A DNA stretch of 64,000 nucleotides, from assembly GCA_964637515.1 (NCBI GenBank), contig CAZWUI010000001.1:62001-126000 (forward strand). The letters are read 5' to 3'. Position numbers and translations under genes: made by a program. Below the pieces are notes generated by a model. It did not search any database, had not been told where the DNA came from, and saw only the letters and a program-made list of their open reading frames with translations. Below are positions 44,680 through 53,532 of this stretch, in pieces (the first letter of the stretch is position 1; every line of letters starts with the position of its first letter). This DNA is from RGIG4097 sp964637515 (GTDB lineage Bacteria; Bacillota; Clostridia; Christensenellales; CAG-917).

Positions 44680-47004
44680 TTAGTCGAGGTCTTTCCAAAG
44701 GGACTTATACACCTTCTCGTGATATTGAATGGTGTCCGCATATTTGAGTCCCATGTTGTTGGCTCTTTGGTTGTAAAGGTCGGATTGTTTGCCTTCGGTG
44801 AGGTCGTTTTTGACTTGTTCGCCGACGGTTACGTTGTCATCCGCAGTTGCGCCGTAGGACAGGATATAGTCGCCGGGAAGGACTCCGCTGCCGTCTTCAT
44901 TTGCGGTCAAAACGTTGCCGGTGCAGGCGTTGTATGCATCCTTATCCCACGCTTTGTAGGAGCACATCAAAATGAAGATACCCGCATATGCGTTGGAGGT
45001 CGAACCGCTTTCGATGAAGGAGTCTGCAAAGCAATAGAAGTTGCCTTGAGTTGCGGTGCCGTCCACGGAGTAGGTGCCTGCGCCTTTCTTGATAAGACCG
45101 CGAGCGAGGTCGGTAAATTCGGAGAGATAACTGCTATCTTCGCCGTCGGGGGTGATGAGATAACCAAGACCGCCGTTGTTGCTGTCAGAGGAAGTCATAC
45201 CGCCGTCGTCGCCCACAAGATATACCCAAGCGGTTGCGACTTTGTTGAGCCAGTAGATGCCTTGACCGTAGGTGAGTTCGCCTGCGGTGACGAACGCTTT
45301 GACGGATTCAAAGCTGTTGTAGATTTGTTCAACGATACCGTTTGTGCCGAGAGCAGAAACCGTTTCAATCATATAAGGCATCGAAGGGCATTCGCTGACG
45401 TTGTAGGTGATTGCGAAGTTGCCGTCCGCATCCTTTCCAAAGGAAAGAATATTTGCATAGTTGTTTCCGCCTTCCTTTTGATAGGTCGCATCGGGGGTTT
45501 TGGTGCCTTTGCCGTCCGCGGTGTAATCGTTGTAGGGGTTGGCGGGATCGGTCATAGGATCGACTATGGTGACGTCTTCGCCGTAGTTGATTTCGGCTTC
45601 GGGATCGTATTCGGGGTTGGAAACGTTCACTTTGATTGCGGAGAGTTTTTGGTCACGGAGAGTGAGAATATTCTCTTTGGGCAAAGTGCCTTCTTTCACG
45701 AGATTGACGAGATAATCGGTGTCTTCTTGGCTGAGCTTGAGAAGAATGTTTTGCACGAAACCGTAACCACTATTGTTCTCGTCCACGGTGAATTTGTGGA
45801 AGTAGGTGGTGGAAAGGGAGCTTGTGAGTGCGGAGCTATAAGAAGATTCGCTTGCACTGAAAGTTTCCTTGTTGTCCTTGACGAGTTTTGCAAATCTTGC
45901 ATTGACTTCGGATTCGGACACGTTGACTTCGTTGCCGATATAGCGTTCGAGTTTCGTGATGAGAATGGTCTTCATCTCGGAAGTGAGATAATAGTCGTAA
46001 TCACGGAAGTTGGATTTGATATTCTTTTTGAGTTCTGCGATGCCTCTATCAACGTAGGTTGCGAAATCTTCGTCCTTGATTTCGGTATCGATATCGAGTT
46101 CGATTTCTTTGGATTTGATTTTTGCGACGTAGGATTCGATTGCGTTGAAGTCCTTGTCGAAGAATCTTTCGCTGACGGTGACGTCTTCGCTATCGGGATC
46201 GTAGTCGTCTTTTTCTTCTTCTTCGGGCATGGTCGCTCTTGCGGTCAAGCTCTTAACCCATTTTGCGTAAAGGGTGACGGATTTGTCGATTGCGGTGTTG
46301 TCGAAATCGAACTTCGTGCCCCAATCACCGTCGACGGAGCCGTTTTTGGTGAACCAACCGTAGAACGCATAACCGCTATAAGTGGGAGCGGTGGGAGCGG
46401 TGGTTTTTTGACCTTTTTGAATGGTAACGGTTTCGACTTCGCTGCCGCCCAAGGATTCGTATCTGACCTTGACGGGATCGGTGACTTCGACGGTTTCTTC
46501 GATTTCTTCCTCTTCGGCGTTGTTGTAACTGTCGTCAAGGACGAGGTTTTCGATGAGCGTCGCAAGGGAAGAATTCATATCGGCGTTCGTCTCGTCGATT
46601 GCCTTGGATAGTTCGCTCTTCGTGAGAAGTTGCTCGAAAGTGACGAGTTCGGGGACGGAGCCTGCGGGGAGTTTGCCTGCGGCGACGTACGCCTTGGTGA
46701 TTTCGTCTTTTGCAAACAAAACAAGAAGTTCACGTTGTGCAAGGGACTTCACGATATAGTCCGCAGTTTCTTGATAGGACATGCCGTAGTAGTTCACGTA
46801 AGTGTAGGCATAATTGTTGAAACTTGCGGTCAATTCACCTTTGGACACCGTTGCGGTCTGATTTCCGTAAGTGACGGTGGCTACGATTTGATTTGCATCT
46901 CTTTCGTCGTTTTTCTTGAAAATCTCATCACAGCCGACGAGGGTGCCGACTATGAAGGAAATCGTGAGTACGAATACGAGTGCAAGGATTAGTCTTTTTT
47001 TCAT
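44680..47004 (-). CDS. Lipoprotein with SurA-like N-terminus and InlB-type B repeat
   Basis: 774 residues, ATG after GGAG. Lipobox LVGC with Cys25. Residues 35-150 (VTYGNQTATVSKGELTASFN, DYIVKSLAQRELLVLFAKDE) resemble the chaperone domain of SurA/PrsA-type proteins. Residues about 180-250 form one Listeria/Bacteroides-type B repeat (VRYESLGGSEVETVTIQKGQ ... GYAFYGWFT ... VTLYAKW). A long helical acidic middle (to about 440) continues the SurA-like arrangement, then an unrecognised C-terminal region rich in Asp, Gly and aromatics. No parvulin catalytic domain is visible, so it is probably a chaperone or sensor rather than an isomerase. It might assist exported proteins such as the giant lipoprotein; that is inference. 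Confidence 0.75.
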   Translation of the reverse strand: MKKRLILALVFVLTISFIVGTLVGCDEIFKKNDERDANQIVATVTYGNQTATVSKGELTASFNNYAYTYVNYYGMSYQETADYIVKSLAQRELLVLFAKDEITKAYVAAGKLPAGSVPELVTFEQLLTKSELSKAIDETNADMNSSLATLIENLVLDDSYNNAEEEEIEETVEVTDPVKVRYESLGGSEVETVTIQKGQKTTAPTAPTYSGYAFYGWFTKNGSVDGDWGTKFDFDNTAIDKSVTLYAKWVKSLTARATMPEEEEKDDYDPDSEDVTVSERFFDKDFNAIESYVAKIKSKEIELDIDTEIKDEDFATYVDRGIAELKKNIKSNFRDYDYYLTSEMKTILITKLERYIGNEVNVSESEVNARFAKLVKDNKETFSASESSYSSALTSSLSTTYFHKFTVDENNSGYGFVQNILLKLSQEDTDYLVNLVKEGTLPKENILTLRDQKLSAIKVNVSNPEYDPEAEINYGEDVTIVDPMTDPANPYNDYTADGKGTKTPDATYQKEGGNNYANILSFGKDADGNFAITYNVSECPSMPYMIETVSALGTNGIVEQIYNSFESVKAFVTAGELTYGQGIYWLNKVATAWVYLVGDDGGMTSSDSNNGGLGYLITPDGEDSSYLSEFTDLARGLIKKGAGTYSVDGTATQGNFYCFADSFIESGSTSNAYAGIFILMCSYKAWDKDAYNACTGNVLTANEDGSGVLPGDYILSYGATADDNVTVGEQVKNDLTEGKQSDLYNQRANNMGLKYADTIQYHEKVYKSLWKDLD

Positions 47005-47047
47005 AATTTATCTCCGTGTGCGGATATAATTTTACAATAGTATAGAC

Positions 47048-47076
47048 ATTATACACGCAAGAGCGCGCATACGCAA
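47048..47076 (-). promoter_or_regulatory. Promoter of the SurA-like lipoprotein gene
   Basis: Minus strand TTGCGT (47071-47076), 17 bases, perfect TATAAT (47048-47053). Leader of about 37 bases containing GGAGAT. Confidence 0.65.
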
Positions 47077-47107
47077 GCGTTTTTTCAAGGTTGCGCGCAT
47101 TTCAAGC

Positions 47108-50100
47108 TCAATCGAGAGCGGAAAGGAAGAAATCCAACACCTTATCTATCCGCTCCTCAGGAGACAATCCGTTCACGTCGAAGACGAGCGTAGGCGGTAT
47201 CGTGGACGTCAAAACGGTGTCCGTAGCGTGAGTTGCGACCGCTCGCATAAGTCCTTCGTTTTTGAAGACGTCCGCATCGTAAAAACTTGCTCCCGCTCCC
47301 CTTCTGTCTATGGTTATTTTGGATACGCCGAAATTTTTGGCGGTATTTTTGAGCAAGGATACGCCGATGAGATTGAGTAGCGGTTTGTCGGGTGCGCCGT
47401 AAACGTCGGTGAGTTTTTCGACGAGCGCGTCCCTCGACGACGGCGATTGTACGCTTGCGATTTCCTTGTATATCCGCATTTTGTCCCTACCCGACACGTA
47501 GCCTTCTCGGATATAGGCGGGAGCGTCGACGCGCATAACGACGTCTTTGACTTCCTTTTTTGCGGTGCCGGTGCGAAGTTCTTCGATTGTTTCGTTGAGA
47601 AGTTCGATATACATTTCGTAGCCGACCTTTTCAACGTGTCCGTGTTGCTCTGCACCGAGCATATTGCCCGCTCCGCGTATGCTCAAATCGCTGAGTGCAA
47701 CCTTGAATCCACTGCCGATTTCCACGTTGTCAAGCAAAGCTTGAAGTCGTTTTTCGGCAAGTTCGGAGAGAGTGCCGTTCTCGGGTATCGTGAAATAGGC
47801 GTGCGCCAAAACCCCGCGCCGTCCCACTCTCCCGCGCAATTGGTAGAGTTGAGCAAGCCCGAAATGCCCGGCATCGAGCACGATGAGGGTGTTTGCATCG
47901 GGCAAGTCTATGCCATTTTCAATGATAGTCGTCGCAACGAGTACGTCGTACTGTTTGTCATAAAACGCACTCATACGCTTTTCGAGTTCGACGGGATTCA
48001 TCTGTCCGTGAGCGGTGATTATGCGCACCCCGCCATCGAGAATCGAGTGAAGTTTTTGAGCGTATAGGTCGAGCCCGTCCACGTCGTTCAAGAGTATAAG
48101 CACCTGCCCGCCCCTTGCGCATTCTCTTGCGACCGCGTCTTTCACGAGCGCATCCGAATAGTGAGTGACGTAGGTCTGCACCGGGAGCCTACCTCTCGGT
48201 GCGGTTTCGAGCATGGATATATCCCTTATCCCAGACAGCGCCATATTCAACGTTCGAGGAATGGGAGTCGCGGACAAAGTTAGCACGTTGACTTGCGGAT
48301 ATTTTTCTTTGAGTTTTTCCTTGTGGTCAACGCCGAATCGTTGTTCTTCGTCAAGGACGAGAAGCCCGAGATCGTTGAATTTAACCTTGCTCGACAACAC
48401 TTTGTGAGTCGCAATCACGACGTGCAAGGTGCCGTCTTCGAGACGTTTCAAGGTTTCGTTGTTTTCTTTCGTGGACTGCAAACGAGTGAGCAGAGCACAG
48501 TCTATGTCAAACTTTTCAAGACGTGGTTTCAACGCTTCGTAGTGTTGTCTTGCAAGGATTGTCGTAGGAGCGAGCAACACCGCCTGTTTTGCGTCGATAA
48601 TTGTCTTGAACATGGCGCGGAAAGCGACTTCCGTCTTGCCAAAACCGACGTCGCCGATGACGACTCGATCCATAATTTTTCCGCTCTCCATATCCTTTTT
48701 TATATCGTCGATTGCTTTGAGTTGGTCGACGGTTTCTTCATAGGGGAAATCGTCTTCGAACTCCTTTTGCCAAACGGTGTCTTCGGAGTATTTGAACCCC
48801 AATTTTTTCTCACGGATAGCGTAGAGTTCAAGGAGATTGACGGCAAGTTTTTTGACGGACGAGCGCACCTTTTCTTTCTCTTTTTCAAACTCTTTACCAC
48901 CGAGTTTGTTGAGCCGCGGGTTCTCTTCACCCACGAATTTTTGCAGGCTATCCGTCTGGTCGGTAGGCACGTAAAGGGTGTCGCCATCGCGGTATTTAAG
49001 CACGATAAATTCTTTCTCGAACTCACCCGTTTTAACCATTTGAGTGCCTTCGCAAATTCCTATGCCGTGAACACGATGCACCACATAATCACCCTGTTTT
49101 GGTGCTATAAACTGCGTTTTGTGTGAAATAGCGCTTTCGCCGTGGCGTTTGCCGATACACTCCGACACGCCGACTACGAGTATTCTCAAATGCGGATAAC
49201 AAAAACCGCTTTCAATCCCCAAAGGTGTGACAAGCACGCCTTCTCCGTCTTCCCCCGTTGCGTTGCCGTCTTCACTGAAACGTGCAAAAACTTCTTCTTC
49301 ATTCAGGCTTCTTGCGATTGCTTTCGCTTTCTCCGCACTACCGCACGCAAGCACCACTTTATAACCGCTTTGACGGAATCCGCGAAGGTCGTTATATATG
49401 CTCCCCGCATCAAGATAATATTTGCTGACGGGAAGGCATTTAGGCTCAAGCGTCAAGGTCGGCTCGAAGATAGGATTTGAGAGTGCAAGGGAGGTGAAAC
49501 TCACCTTTCTGCGAAGCAAAATCGCATGCTTGAATTCGTGATAGGAATACACCGCTTTGTTATGCTCGGGAAGCACGTCTCCGCTCTCTGCGAGAGCGTT
49601 GATTCTGCCCGAAAACTCCTTGCCCAGCACCGCCAGTTTTTCGTTAATTGCCTTTGGCTCGTCGAAAATCACGACGGATTGTCTGCCCGCTTTTCCCGCC
49701 ACGTAGTCGATATAATCGAACACGGAATATGCTTTGTCGGAAAACGGAATAACCCATACGGCAGACGGCTCGTTTGCGCCGGCGTGCAAGGAGTCCGCAA
49801 ACTTCGTTGCGTTGTCGTTTTCGGGGTATGCGGATAGTTTTTTCTTTATTTTCTCGACTTCGTCTTCATCGAAGATTATCTCCCCTGCGGGTGAAATCAA
49901 TACTCTGTCCACTTCGCAGACGGAGCGCATTTCTTCAACATCGATTTGTTTGATTTCTTCGACAAGTTCATCGAAAAAGTCAATTCGATACGCCTTGCCG
50001 TCCACTGCGTAGACGTCGATAATATCCCCTTTCAAAGAGAAGTCGCCGATTTCCGCAATCACGTCCTGACGGACGTAACCCGAATTTACGAGTTTTTCGG

Positions 50101-50563
50101 CAACTGTCTGTGGCGGGATTATGTCTTCCTTTGCGACGGTGAAAGAATACTTGTCGAAAAGTTCGGGGTTGGGAAGTTTTTGGACGAGTGCGTCCGCAGA
50201 GATAACGAGAGTTTCCGCACTCCCCGAAACGAAAGACGAAAGCGCAACTATGCGGTCGCGGGAAAGTTTGTTCCCCACTCCGCCCCTGTGGAATAACACG
50301 TCGTCGCGATGGGGAAAATAAATGGTTTCACCCTTTTCGTAAGAGTCGAGTTTTTTGAAAATGCTAGTCGCAGACAATGCGTCTGCGGTGACGTAAAGTT
50401 TGACGGCGGGTATGGCAAACCCAAGGTGTGCTTTTGCACCCTCGGTCAGTCGCAACACGGCGGTCGATGAAAGTTTGCCGTCGGGTAGCCGTTTGTCGCC
50501 CAGTGCGGAAAGGCAAGAAAGTTTTCCGCCAAGGCGTGGTAGTGTCAAATGTTCGGGGATCAT
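47108..50563 (-). CDS. mfd: Transcription-repair coupling factor
   Basis: 1,151 residues, full length for Mfd. The N-terminal UvrB-homology module is followed by the RNA-polymerase-interacting domain (APKQGDYVVHRVHGIGICEG), the RecG-like translocase with GDVGFGKTEVAFRA (Walker A), LLAPTTILARQHYE, LDEEQRFGVDHKEKL (DEEQ box), TLSATPIPRTLNMALSG and ATTIIENGIDLPDANT, then QLYQLRGRVGRRGVLAHAYF and a C-terminal TRCF domain. It removes stalled RNA polymerase and recruits UvrA for repair. Its ATG overlaps the pth stop by four bases, so the two are translationally coupled. Confidence 0.98.
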   Translation of the reverse strand: MIPEHLTLPRLGGKLSCLSALGDKRLPDGKLSSTAVLRLTEGAKAHLGFAIPAVKLYVTADALSATSIFKKLDSYEKGETIYFPHRDDVLFHRGGVGNKLSRDRIVALSSFVSGSAETLVISADALVQKLPNPELFDKYSFTVAKEDIIPPQTVAEKLVNSGYVRQDVIAEIGDFSLKGDIIDVYAVDGKAYRIDFFDELVEEIKQIDVEEMRSVCEVDRVLISPAGEIIFDEDEVEKIKKKLSAYPENDNATKFADSLHAGANEPSAVWVIPFSDKAYSVFDYIDYVAGKAGRQSVVIFDEPKAINEKLAVLGKEFSGRINALAESGDVLPEHNKAVYSYHEFKHAILLRRKVSFTSLALSNPIFEPTLTLEPKCLPVSKYYLDAGSIYNDLRGFRQSGYKVVLACGSAEKAKAIARSLNEEEVFARFSEDGNATGEDGEGVLVTPLGIESGFCYPHLRILVVGVSECIGKRHGESAISHKTQFIAPKQGDYVVHRVHGIGICEGTQMVKTGEFEKEFIVLKYRDGDTLYVPTDQTDSLQKFVGEENPRLNKLGGKEFEKEKEKVRSSVKKLAVNLLELYAIREKKLGFKYSEDTVWQKEFEDDFPYEETVDQLKAIDDIKKDMESGKIMDRVVIGDVGFGKTEVAFRAMFKTIIDAKQAVLLAPTTILARQHYEALKPRLEKFDIDCALLTRLQSTKENNETLKRLEDGTLHVVIATHKVLSSKVKFNDLGLLVLDEEQRFGVDHKEKLKEKYPQVNVLTLSATPIPRTLNMALSGIRDISMLETAPRGRLPVQTYVTHYSDALVKDAVARECARGGQVLILLNDVDGLDLYAQKLHSILDGGVRIITAHGQMNPVELEKRMSAFYDKQYDVLVATTIIENGIDLPDANTLIVLDAGHFGLAQLYQLRGRVGRRGVLAHAYFTIPENGTLSELAEKRLQALLDNVEIGSGFKVALSDLSIRGAGNMLGAEQHGHVEKVGYEMYIELLNETIEELRTGTAKKEVKDVVMRVDAPAYIREGYVSGRDKMRIYKEIASVQSPSSRDALVEKLTDVYGAPDKPLLNLIGVSLLKNTAKNFGVSKITIDRRGAGASFYDADVFKNEGLMRAVATHATDTVLTSTIPPTLVFDVNGLSPEERIDKVLDFFLSALD

Positions 50564-51144
50564 TTCTTTCTGTTCAAGACTTCTTCAATACGTTGAACGT
50601 CTTTGCCTTTGATTAGGTCGATGATGCCGTTCGCAACGAGTGCAATACCTTCATCGAGAGCGGGTTTGTCAGCATAATCGACCTTTGAAAGCACCAAATC
50701 AATCAGTTGAACATCCTTTTGTGCAAGTTCACCGTTCTTGATACCTATGCGCATACGCTTGAAATCCGTGCGTTCGAGACGACCTACTATGTTTCTCATA
50801 CCGTTGTGAGTGCCTGCGCTTCCTTCCTCTCTCATGCGTGTTTTGCCGACGGGAAGATCGGCATCGTCATAGACCACGACGAGTTCTTCTTTGACGTCAA
50901 CCTTGTATTTTTTGACAAGCGCATGCACCGCATTGCCCGACAAATTCATATAGGTATCGGGTTTTGCAAGCACGAATTTCACGCCGTCTATCACCCCTTC
51001 TGCAACGTGCGCTTCGGTGGCTTTTTGCTTGACGAATTTCACGCCGAGTTTTTTCGCAACAGCGTCAACCGCCATGAATCCGATATTGTGATAGGTGCTT
51101 TTGTACTTTGCCCCGGGGTTTCCGAGTCCTACGATGAGATACAT
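50560..51144 (-). CDS. pth: Peptidyl-tRNA hydrolase
   Basis: 194 residues, ATG after AAGGAGA. The N-terminus MYLIVGLGNPGAKY contains Asn9, and YHNIGFMAVDAVAK holds the catalytic His19. KPDTYMNLSGNAV, VVYDDADLPVGKTRMR and SAGTHNGMRNIV are the other conserved segments. It releases tRNA from prematurely dropped peptidyl-tRNA. It lies between the glmU-like gene and mfd, as in many Bacillota. Confidence 0.97.
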   Translation of the reverse strand: MYLIVGLGNPGAKYKSTYHNIGFMAVDAVAKKLGVKFVKQKATEAHVAEGVIDGVKFVLAKPDTYMNLSGNAVHALVKKYKVDVKEELVVVYDDADLPVGKTRMREEGSAGTHNGMRNIVGRLERTDFKRMRIGIKNGELAQKDVQLIDLVLSKVDYADKPALDEGIALVANGIIDLIKGKDVQRIEEVLNRKK

Positions 51145-51159
51145 ATTTCTCCTTTGAGG

Positions 51160-52149
51160 TCATTCCCTCTTTTTGGAAGTGGCGCGTGTGCGCCCTATCG
51201 TGAACGTATTGTCATCCACGCTCTCACTGACGGTGGTGCCCGCCGCAATGAAAGCGGAGTTGCCTATATTCAGTGGCGCAACGAGATTTACGTTTGCACC
51301 GATGAAGCATCCGTCGCCGACCGTGGTGCGGTGCTTATTCTTGCCGTCATAGTTGCAAAACACCGTCCCGCAACCGACGTTAGTACCCTTGCCGATTTCC
51401 GCATCGCCGATATAGGTCAGGTGTGCGCTTTTTGTTCCGTCCCCTATCGACGACGATTTGACTTCGACGAAATCCCCTATCCGACACCCGTCCCCTACGA
51501 CCGCATTTCTGAGTCTTGCGAAAGGGCCTACCGACGTGCGTGCGCCTATACGCGAGCCGACGACGTGTGAATAAGAGCATATTCCGTCTTCGAGAAGTAC
51601 GCTGTTTTCAAAATGCGAACCTTCAACCGTGCCGTGAATTTCGCACTCCCCGATTATACGAGAAAACGGCAACACTACGCTTCCTTGTGCAAGTCGTGCG
51701 GTGTCGTCGATGAACACGGTTTCGGGGGACGGAATGAATACCCCACGGTTTAGCAATCCGTCGATTATCCGCCCTTTTAACATATTATACACTATATTAT
51801 AAGATTTTGCACTACCGAGTTTTGAAAAAACGTCGGAATATACGATTTCCGTCTTTCCGCTACCGCCCGCCGTATATATTCCTTCGTCACCGTCCCCGAA
51901 ATTTAGAGTGCGCACACCCTTTCGCTTCATTGCACCGACAAGCCGCTTTATATCGTCTATGCAGACAAGGGGCATATCCGTATTTAGCACGACGACCGTT
52001 TTGTCTGCGGGAATATCAGCAACCGAAAAATTTTCGACGCATATCCTATCCGCCGACGAAAATTCGCGGTCTATATACTCTGCCGTCTTTCTGCCGAGAA
52101 TTTCATTCTCGAATTTGCCTTTTTTGATTATCACGAAAAAATCCAACAT
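51160..52149 (-). CDS. GlmU-like protein with degenerate uridylyltransferase half
   Basis: 329 residues against about 455 for GlmU. The C-terminal left-handed beta-helix is intact and GlmU-like: GPFARLRNAVVGDG, DFVEVKSSSIGDGTKSAHLT, YIGDAEIGKGTNVGCGT, CNYDGKNKHRTTVGDG (catalytic His region) and LVAPLNIGNSAFIAAG. It should acetylate glucosamine-1-phosphate. The N-terminal half is short and lacks the LAAGxGTRM nucleotide-binding loop; only traces such as VVLNTDMPLVCIDDI remain. Uridylyl transfer is therefore probably lost or done by another enzyme. The gene order glmU-pth-mfd is kept. Fifteen bases separate it from pth. Confidence 0.85.
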   Translation of the reverse strand: MLDFFVIIKKGKFENEILGRKTAEYIDREFSSADRICVENFSVADIPADKTVVVLNTDMPLVCIDDIKRLVGAMKRKGVRTLNFGDGDEGIYTAGGSGKTEIVYSDVFSKLGSAKSYNIVYNMLKGRIIDGLLNRGVFIPSPETVFIDDTARLAQGSVVLPFSRIIGECEIHGTVEGSHFENSVLLEDGICSYSHVVGSRIGARTSVGPFARLRNAVVGDGCRIGDFVEVKSSSIGDGTKSAHLTYIGDAEIGKGTNVGCGTVFCNYDGKNKHRTTVGDGCFIGANVNLVAPLNIGNSAFIAAGTTVSESVDDNTFTIGRTRATSKKRE

Positions 52150-52203
52150 ATCCTAGCGTATGCGGCGAATAAGAAAAAGTTGCAAAGTTTTTGGCATAAA
52201 TCC

Positions 52204-52233
52204 TTGAATTTCGATTTCCCGCCGTGCTATTCT
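52204..52233 (+). promoter_or_regulatory. Possible promoter of the small peptide gene
   Basis: TTGAAT (52204-52209), 18 bases, TATTCT (52228-52233), giving a leader of about 48 bases with GGAG before the ATG at 52288. Confidence 0.45.
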
Positions 52234-52287
52234 CTCATCGTCGCAGGCTGTCCGATGCGGGCAAATAAACCGTAAAGGAGAATGTCT

Positions 52288-52446
52288 ATGAGCAAAAAGA
52301 AAATCGTATGCACTTTGGTATCTTTTTTGACTGTTCTTGCAACCGTTCTGGGCTGCGTATTCGGGATAGACGTCGATTTTGACGGTGTACTTCCCGACGA
52401 TGCATACGTCGTAGACGTATCCGACGAAGCGCACGGACAGAACTGA
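52288..52446 (+). CDS. 52-residue membrane or secreted peptide
   Basis: An ATG seven bases after AAAGGAG opens a 52-codon frame ending TGA at 52444-52446 and followed five bases later by a textbook terminator. The product begins MSKKK, has one hydrophobic helix (about 6-26, IVCTLVSFLTVLATVLGCVF) and an acidic C-terminal half (FDGVLPDDAYVVDVSDEAHG). The single Cys after the helix is not in a good lipobox. Divergent from the glmU-like gene. Function unknown; the full set of expression signals makes it a credible small gene. Confidence 0.72.
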   Translation: MSKKKIVCTLVSFLTVLATVLGCVFGIDVDFDGVLPDDAYVVDVSDEAHGQN

Positions 52447-52458
52447 TCTTTGCGGCAG

Positions 52459-52490
52459 AAAAACGCGGTGGATTTTTCCACCGCGTTTTT
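52459..52490. terminator. Intrinsic terminator after the small peptide gene
   Basis: AAAACGCGGTGGA/TCCACCGCGTTTT stem with TTTT loop, T run on the plus strand and A run upstream. Its symmetry would also stop minus-strand transcripts. Confidence 0.93.
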
Positions 52491-52545
52491 CGTTATCTTC
52501 TTGTTTTATCACAAAATAATTGTTGCGCTTTTACCGCCGCATTTT

Positions 52546-52578
52546 GTTTCATTTTGTCACGATACGTTTCATTTTGTC
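52546..52578. repeat. Two direct repeats GTTTCATTTTGTC spaced 20 bp
   Basis: GTTTCATTTTGTC occurs at 52546-52558 and 52566-52578, with a degenerate third copy near 52591. The 20-base period is about two helical turns. They lie just downstream of tadA and could be a protein-binding site or simple slippage. Confidence 0.5.
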
Positions 52579-52599
52579 CCGTAATAATTTGTTTCGTTT

Positions 52600-53067
52600 T
52601 CAGTCGTTGCACGATTTTTTGCGAGTGCGCATTCTCTTGAAAAAGTCGCTGACGATAGCGGAGCATTCTTCTTGCATAACTCCCCCTTCGACTTCGACGG
52701 TATGATTGAAAAGTCCGTCTTGGAAGATATTGATTTTGCTACCGCAAGCGCCCGTTTTCTCGTCGTATGCGCCGAAATACACTGCGCGCACCCTTGACAA
52801 CACCATTGCCATAGCGCACATTGCACACGGCTCGAGCGTGACGTAGACGTCGCAGTCTTCAAGCCACCAGTTGTCCACCGCTTCGCTTGCCTTTTTCAGA
52901 GCGAGCATTTCCGCATGGGACGTTGCCGAGACATCTCTTTCTTTTCTGTTTTCACTTTCCGCGATTATCACTCCGTCCTTGACAACAACCGCACCGACGG
53001 GGACTTCGTCCGCATCCGCACTGCGCTTTGCCAATTCAATCGCTCTCAACATAAATTTTTTTTCCAT
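52600..53067 (-). CDS. tadA: tRNA adenosine deaminase
   Basis: 155 residues, ATG after GAGG. Zinc-dependent cytidine-deaminase fold with HAE (51-53), where Glu53 is the proton shuttle, and EPCAMC (Cys81, Cys84) completing the zinc site. VPVGAVVVKDG and GACGSKINIF are the remaining TadA landmarks; the C-terminus is Lys/Arg-rich, as needed for tRNA binding. It converts A34 to inosine in tRNA-Arg(ACG). It is the last gene of the walJ operon, six bases after rlmH. Confidence 0.95.
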   Translation of the reverse strand: MEKKFMLRAIELAKRSADADEVPVGAVVVKDGVIIAESENRKERDVSATSHAEMLALKKASEAVDNWWLEDCDVYVTLEPCAMCAMAMVLSRVRAVYFGAYDEKTGACGSKINIFQDGLFNHTVEVEGGVMQEECSAIVSDFFKRMRTRKKSCND

Positions 53068-53073
53068 ACGACC

Positions 53074-53532
53074 TCACTTGTGATAGGGCAAGCCCGCATT
53101 TATGGTGAGCGCCCTATAAATCTGCTCACTTGCCATAACCCTGAACATTTGATGAGGGAAAGTCATCTTGCCGAAAGACAGGATGAAATCCGCCTTTTTT
53201 CTCGTTTCGTCGTTATGTCCGTGACTACCGCCGATGAGAAAACTAAACTCGCATTCACCGTCAATGCACTTCTTGTCGATGAGAGACGCAAGCTCTTCAC
53301 TTGACAATTCCTTTCCTCTGCCGTCCAAGAGAATGATATATCCCTTTGCCTTTTCAAGGAGTTTTTCACCTTCGATACGGCTTTGCTCTTCCGCCGATTT
53401 AGACTGCGGAGCGTCGGGAATTTCAACGACGCTAAAATCTGCGAATCTCGAAATGCGTTTTGCATACTCTTTGACTGCATTTGAAAAGTAGTCTTCTTTG
53501 ATTTTGCCGATTGCAATAAGATTGATTTTCAT
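53074..53532 (-). CDS. rlmH: 23S rRNA pseudouridine-1915 N3-methyltransferase
   Basis: 152 residues; the ATG at 53532 overlaps the stop of the upstream CPBP gene by four bases. SPOUT-family fold with MKINLIAIGKIKEDYF at the N-terminus, LLDGRGKELSSEELA, FLIGGSHGHNDE (the SAM-binding knot, usually GGADG) and the C-terminal HQMFRVMASEQIYRALTI and LPYHK. It methylates Psi1915 in helix 69. In Bacillota it is commonly near walJ and htrA, as here near walJ. Confidence 0.96.
   Translation of the reverse strand: MKINLIAIGKIKEDYFSNAVKEYAKRISRFADFSVVEIPDAPQSKSAEEQSRIEGEKLLEKAKGYIILLDGRGKELSSEELASLIDKKCIDGECEFSFLIGGSHGHNDETRKKADFILSFGKMTFPHQMFRVMASEQIYRALTINAGLPYHK

Noticed and set aside
44420..44698. 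92-codon minus-strand open frame
   Set aside because: It overlaps a terminator and the inverted-repeat element and has no ribosome binding site; probably repeat DNA.
44719..46611. 630-codon plus-strand open frame
   Set aside because: Antisense shadow of the SurA-like lipoprotein gene; composition is typical of antisense translation.
48293..49126. 277-codon plus-strand open frame
   Set aside because: Antisense to mfd, whose helicase motifs are intact in the opposite strand.
52153..52512. 119-codon minus-strand open frame
   Set aside because: It overlaps the better-supported small plus-strand gene and a terminator, and lacks a ribosome binding site.
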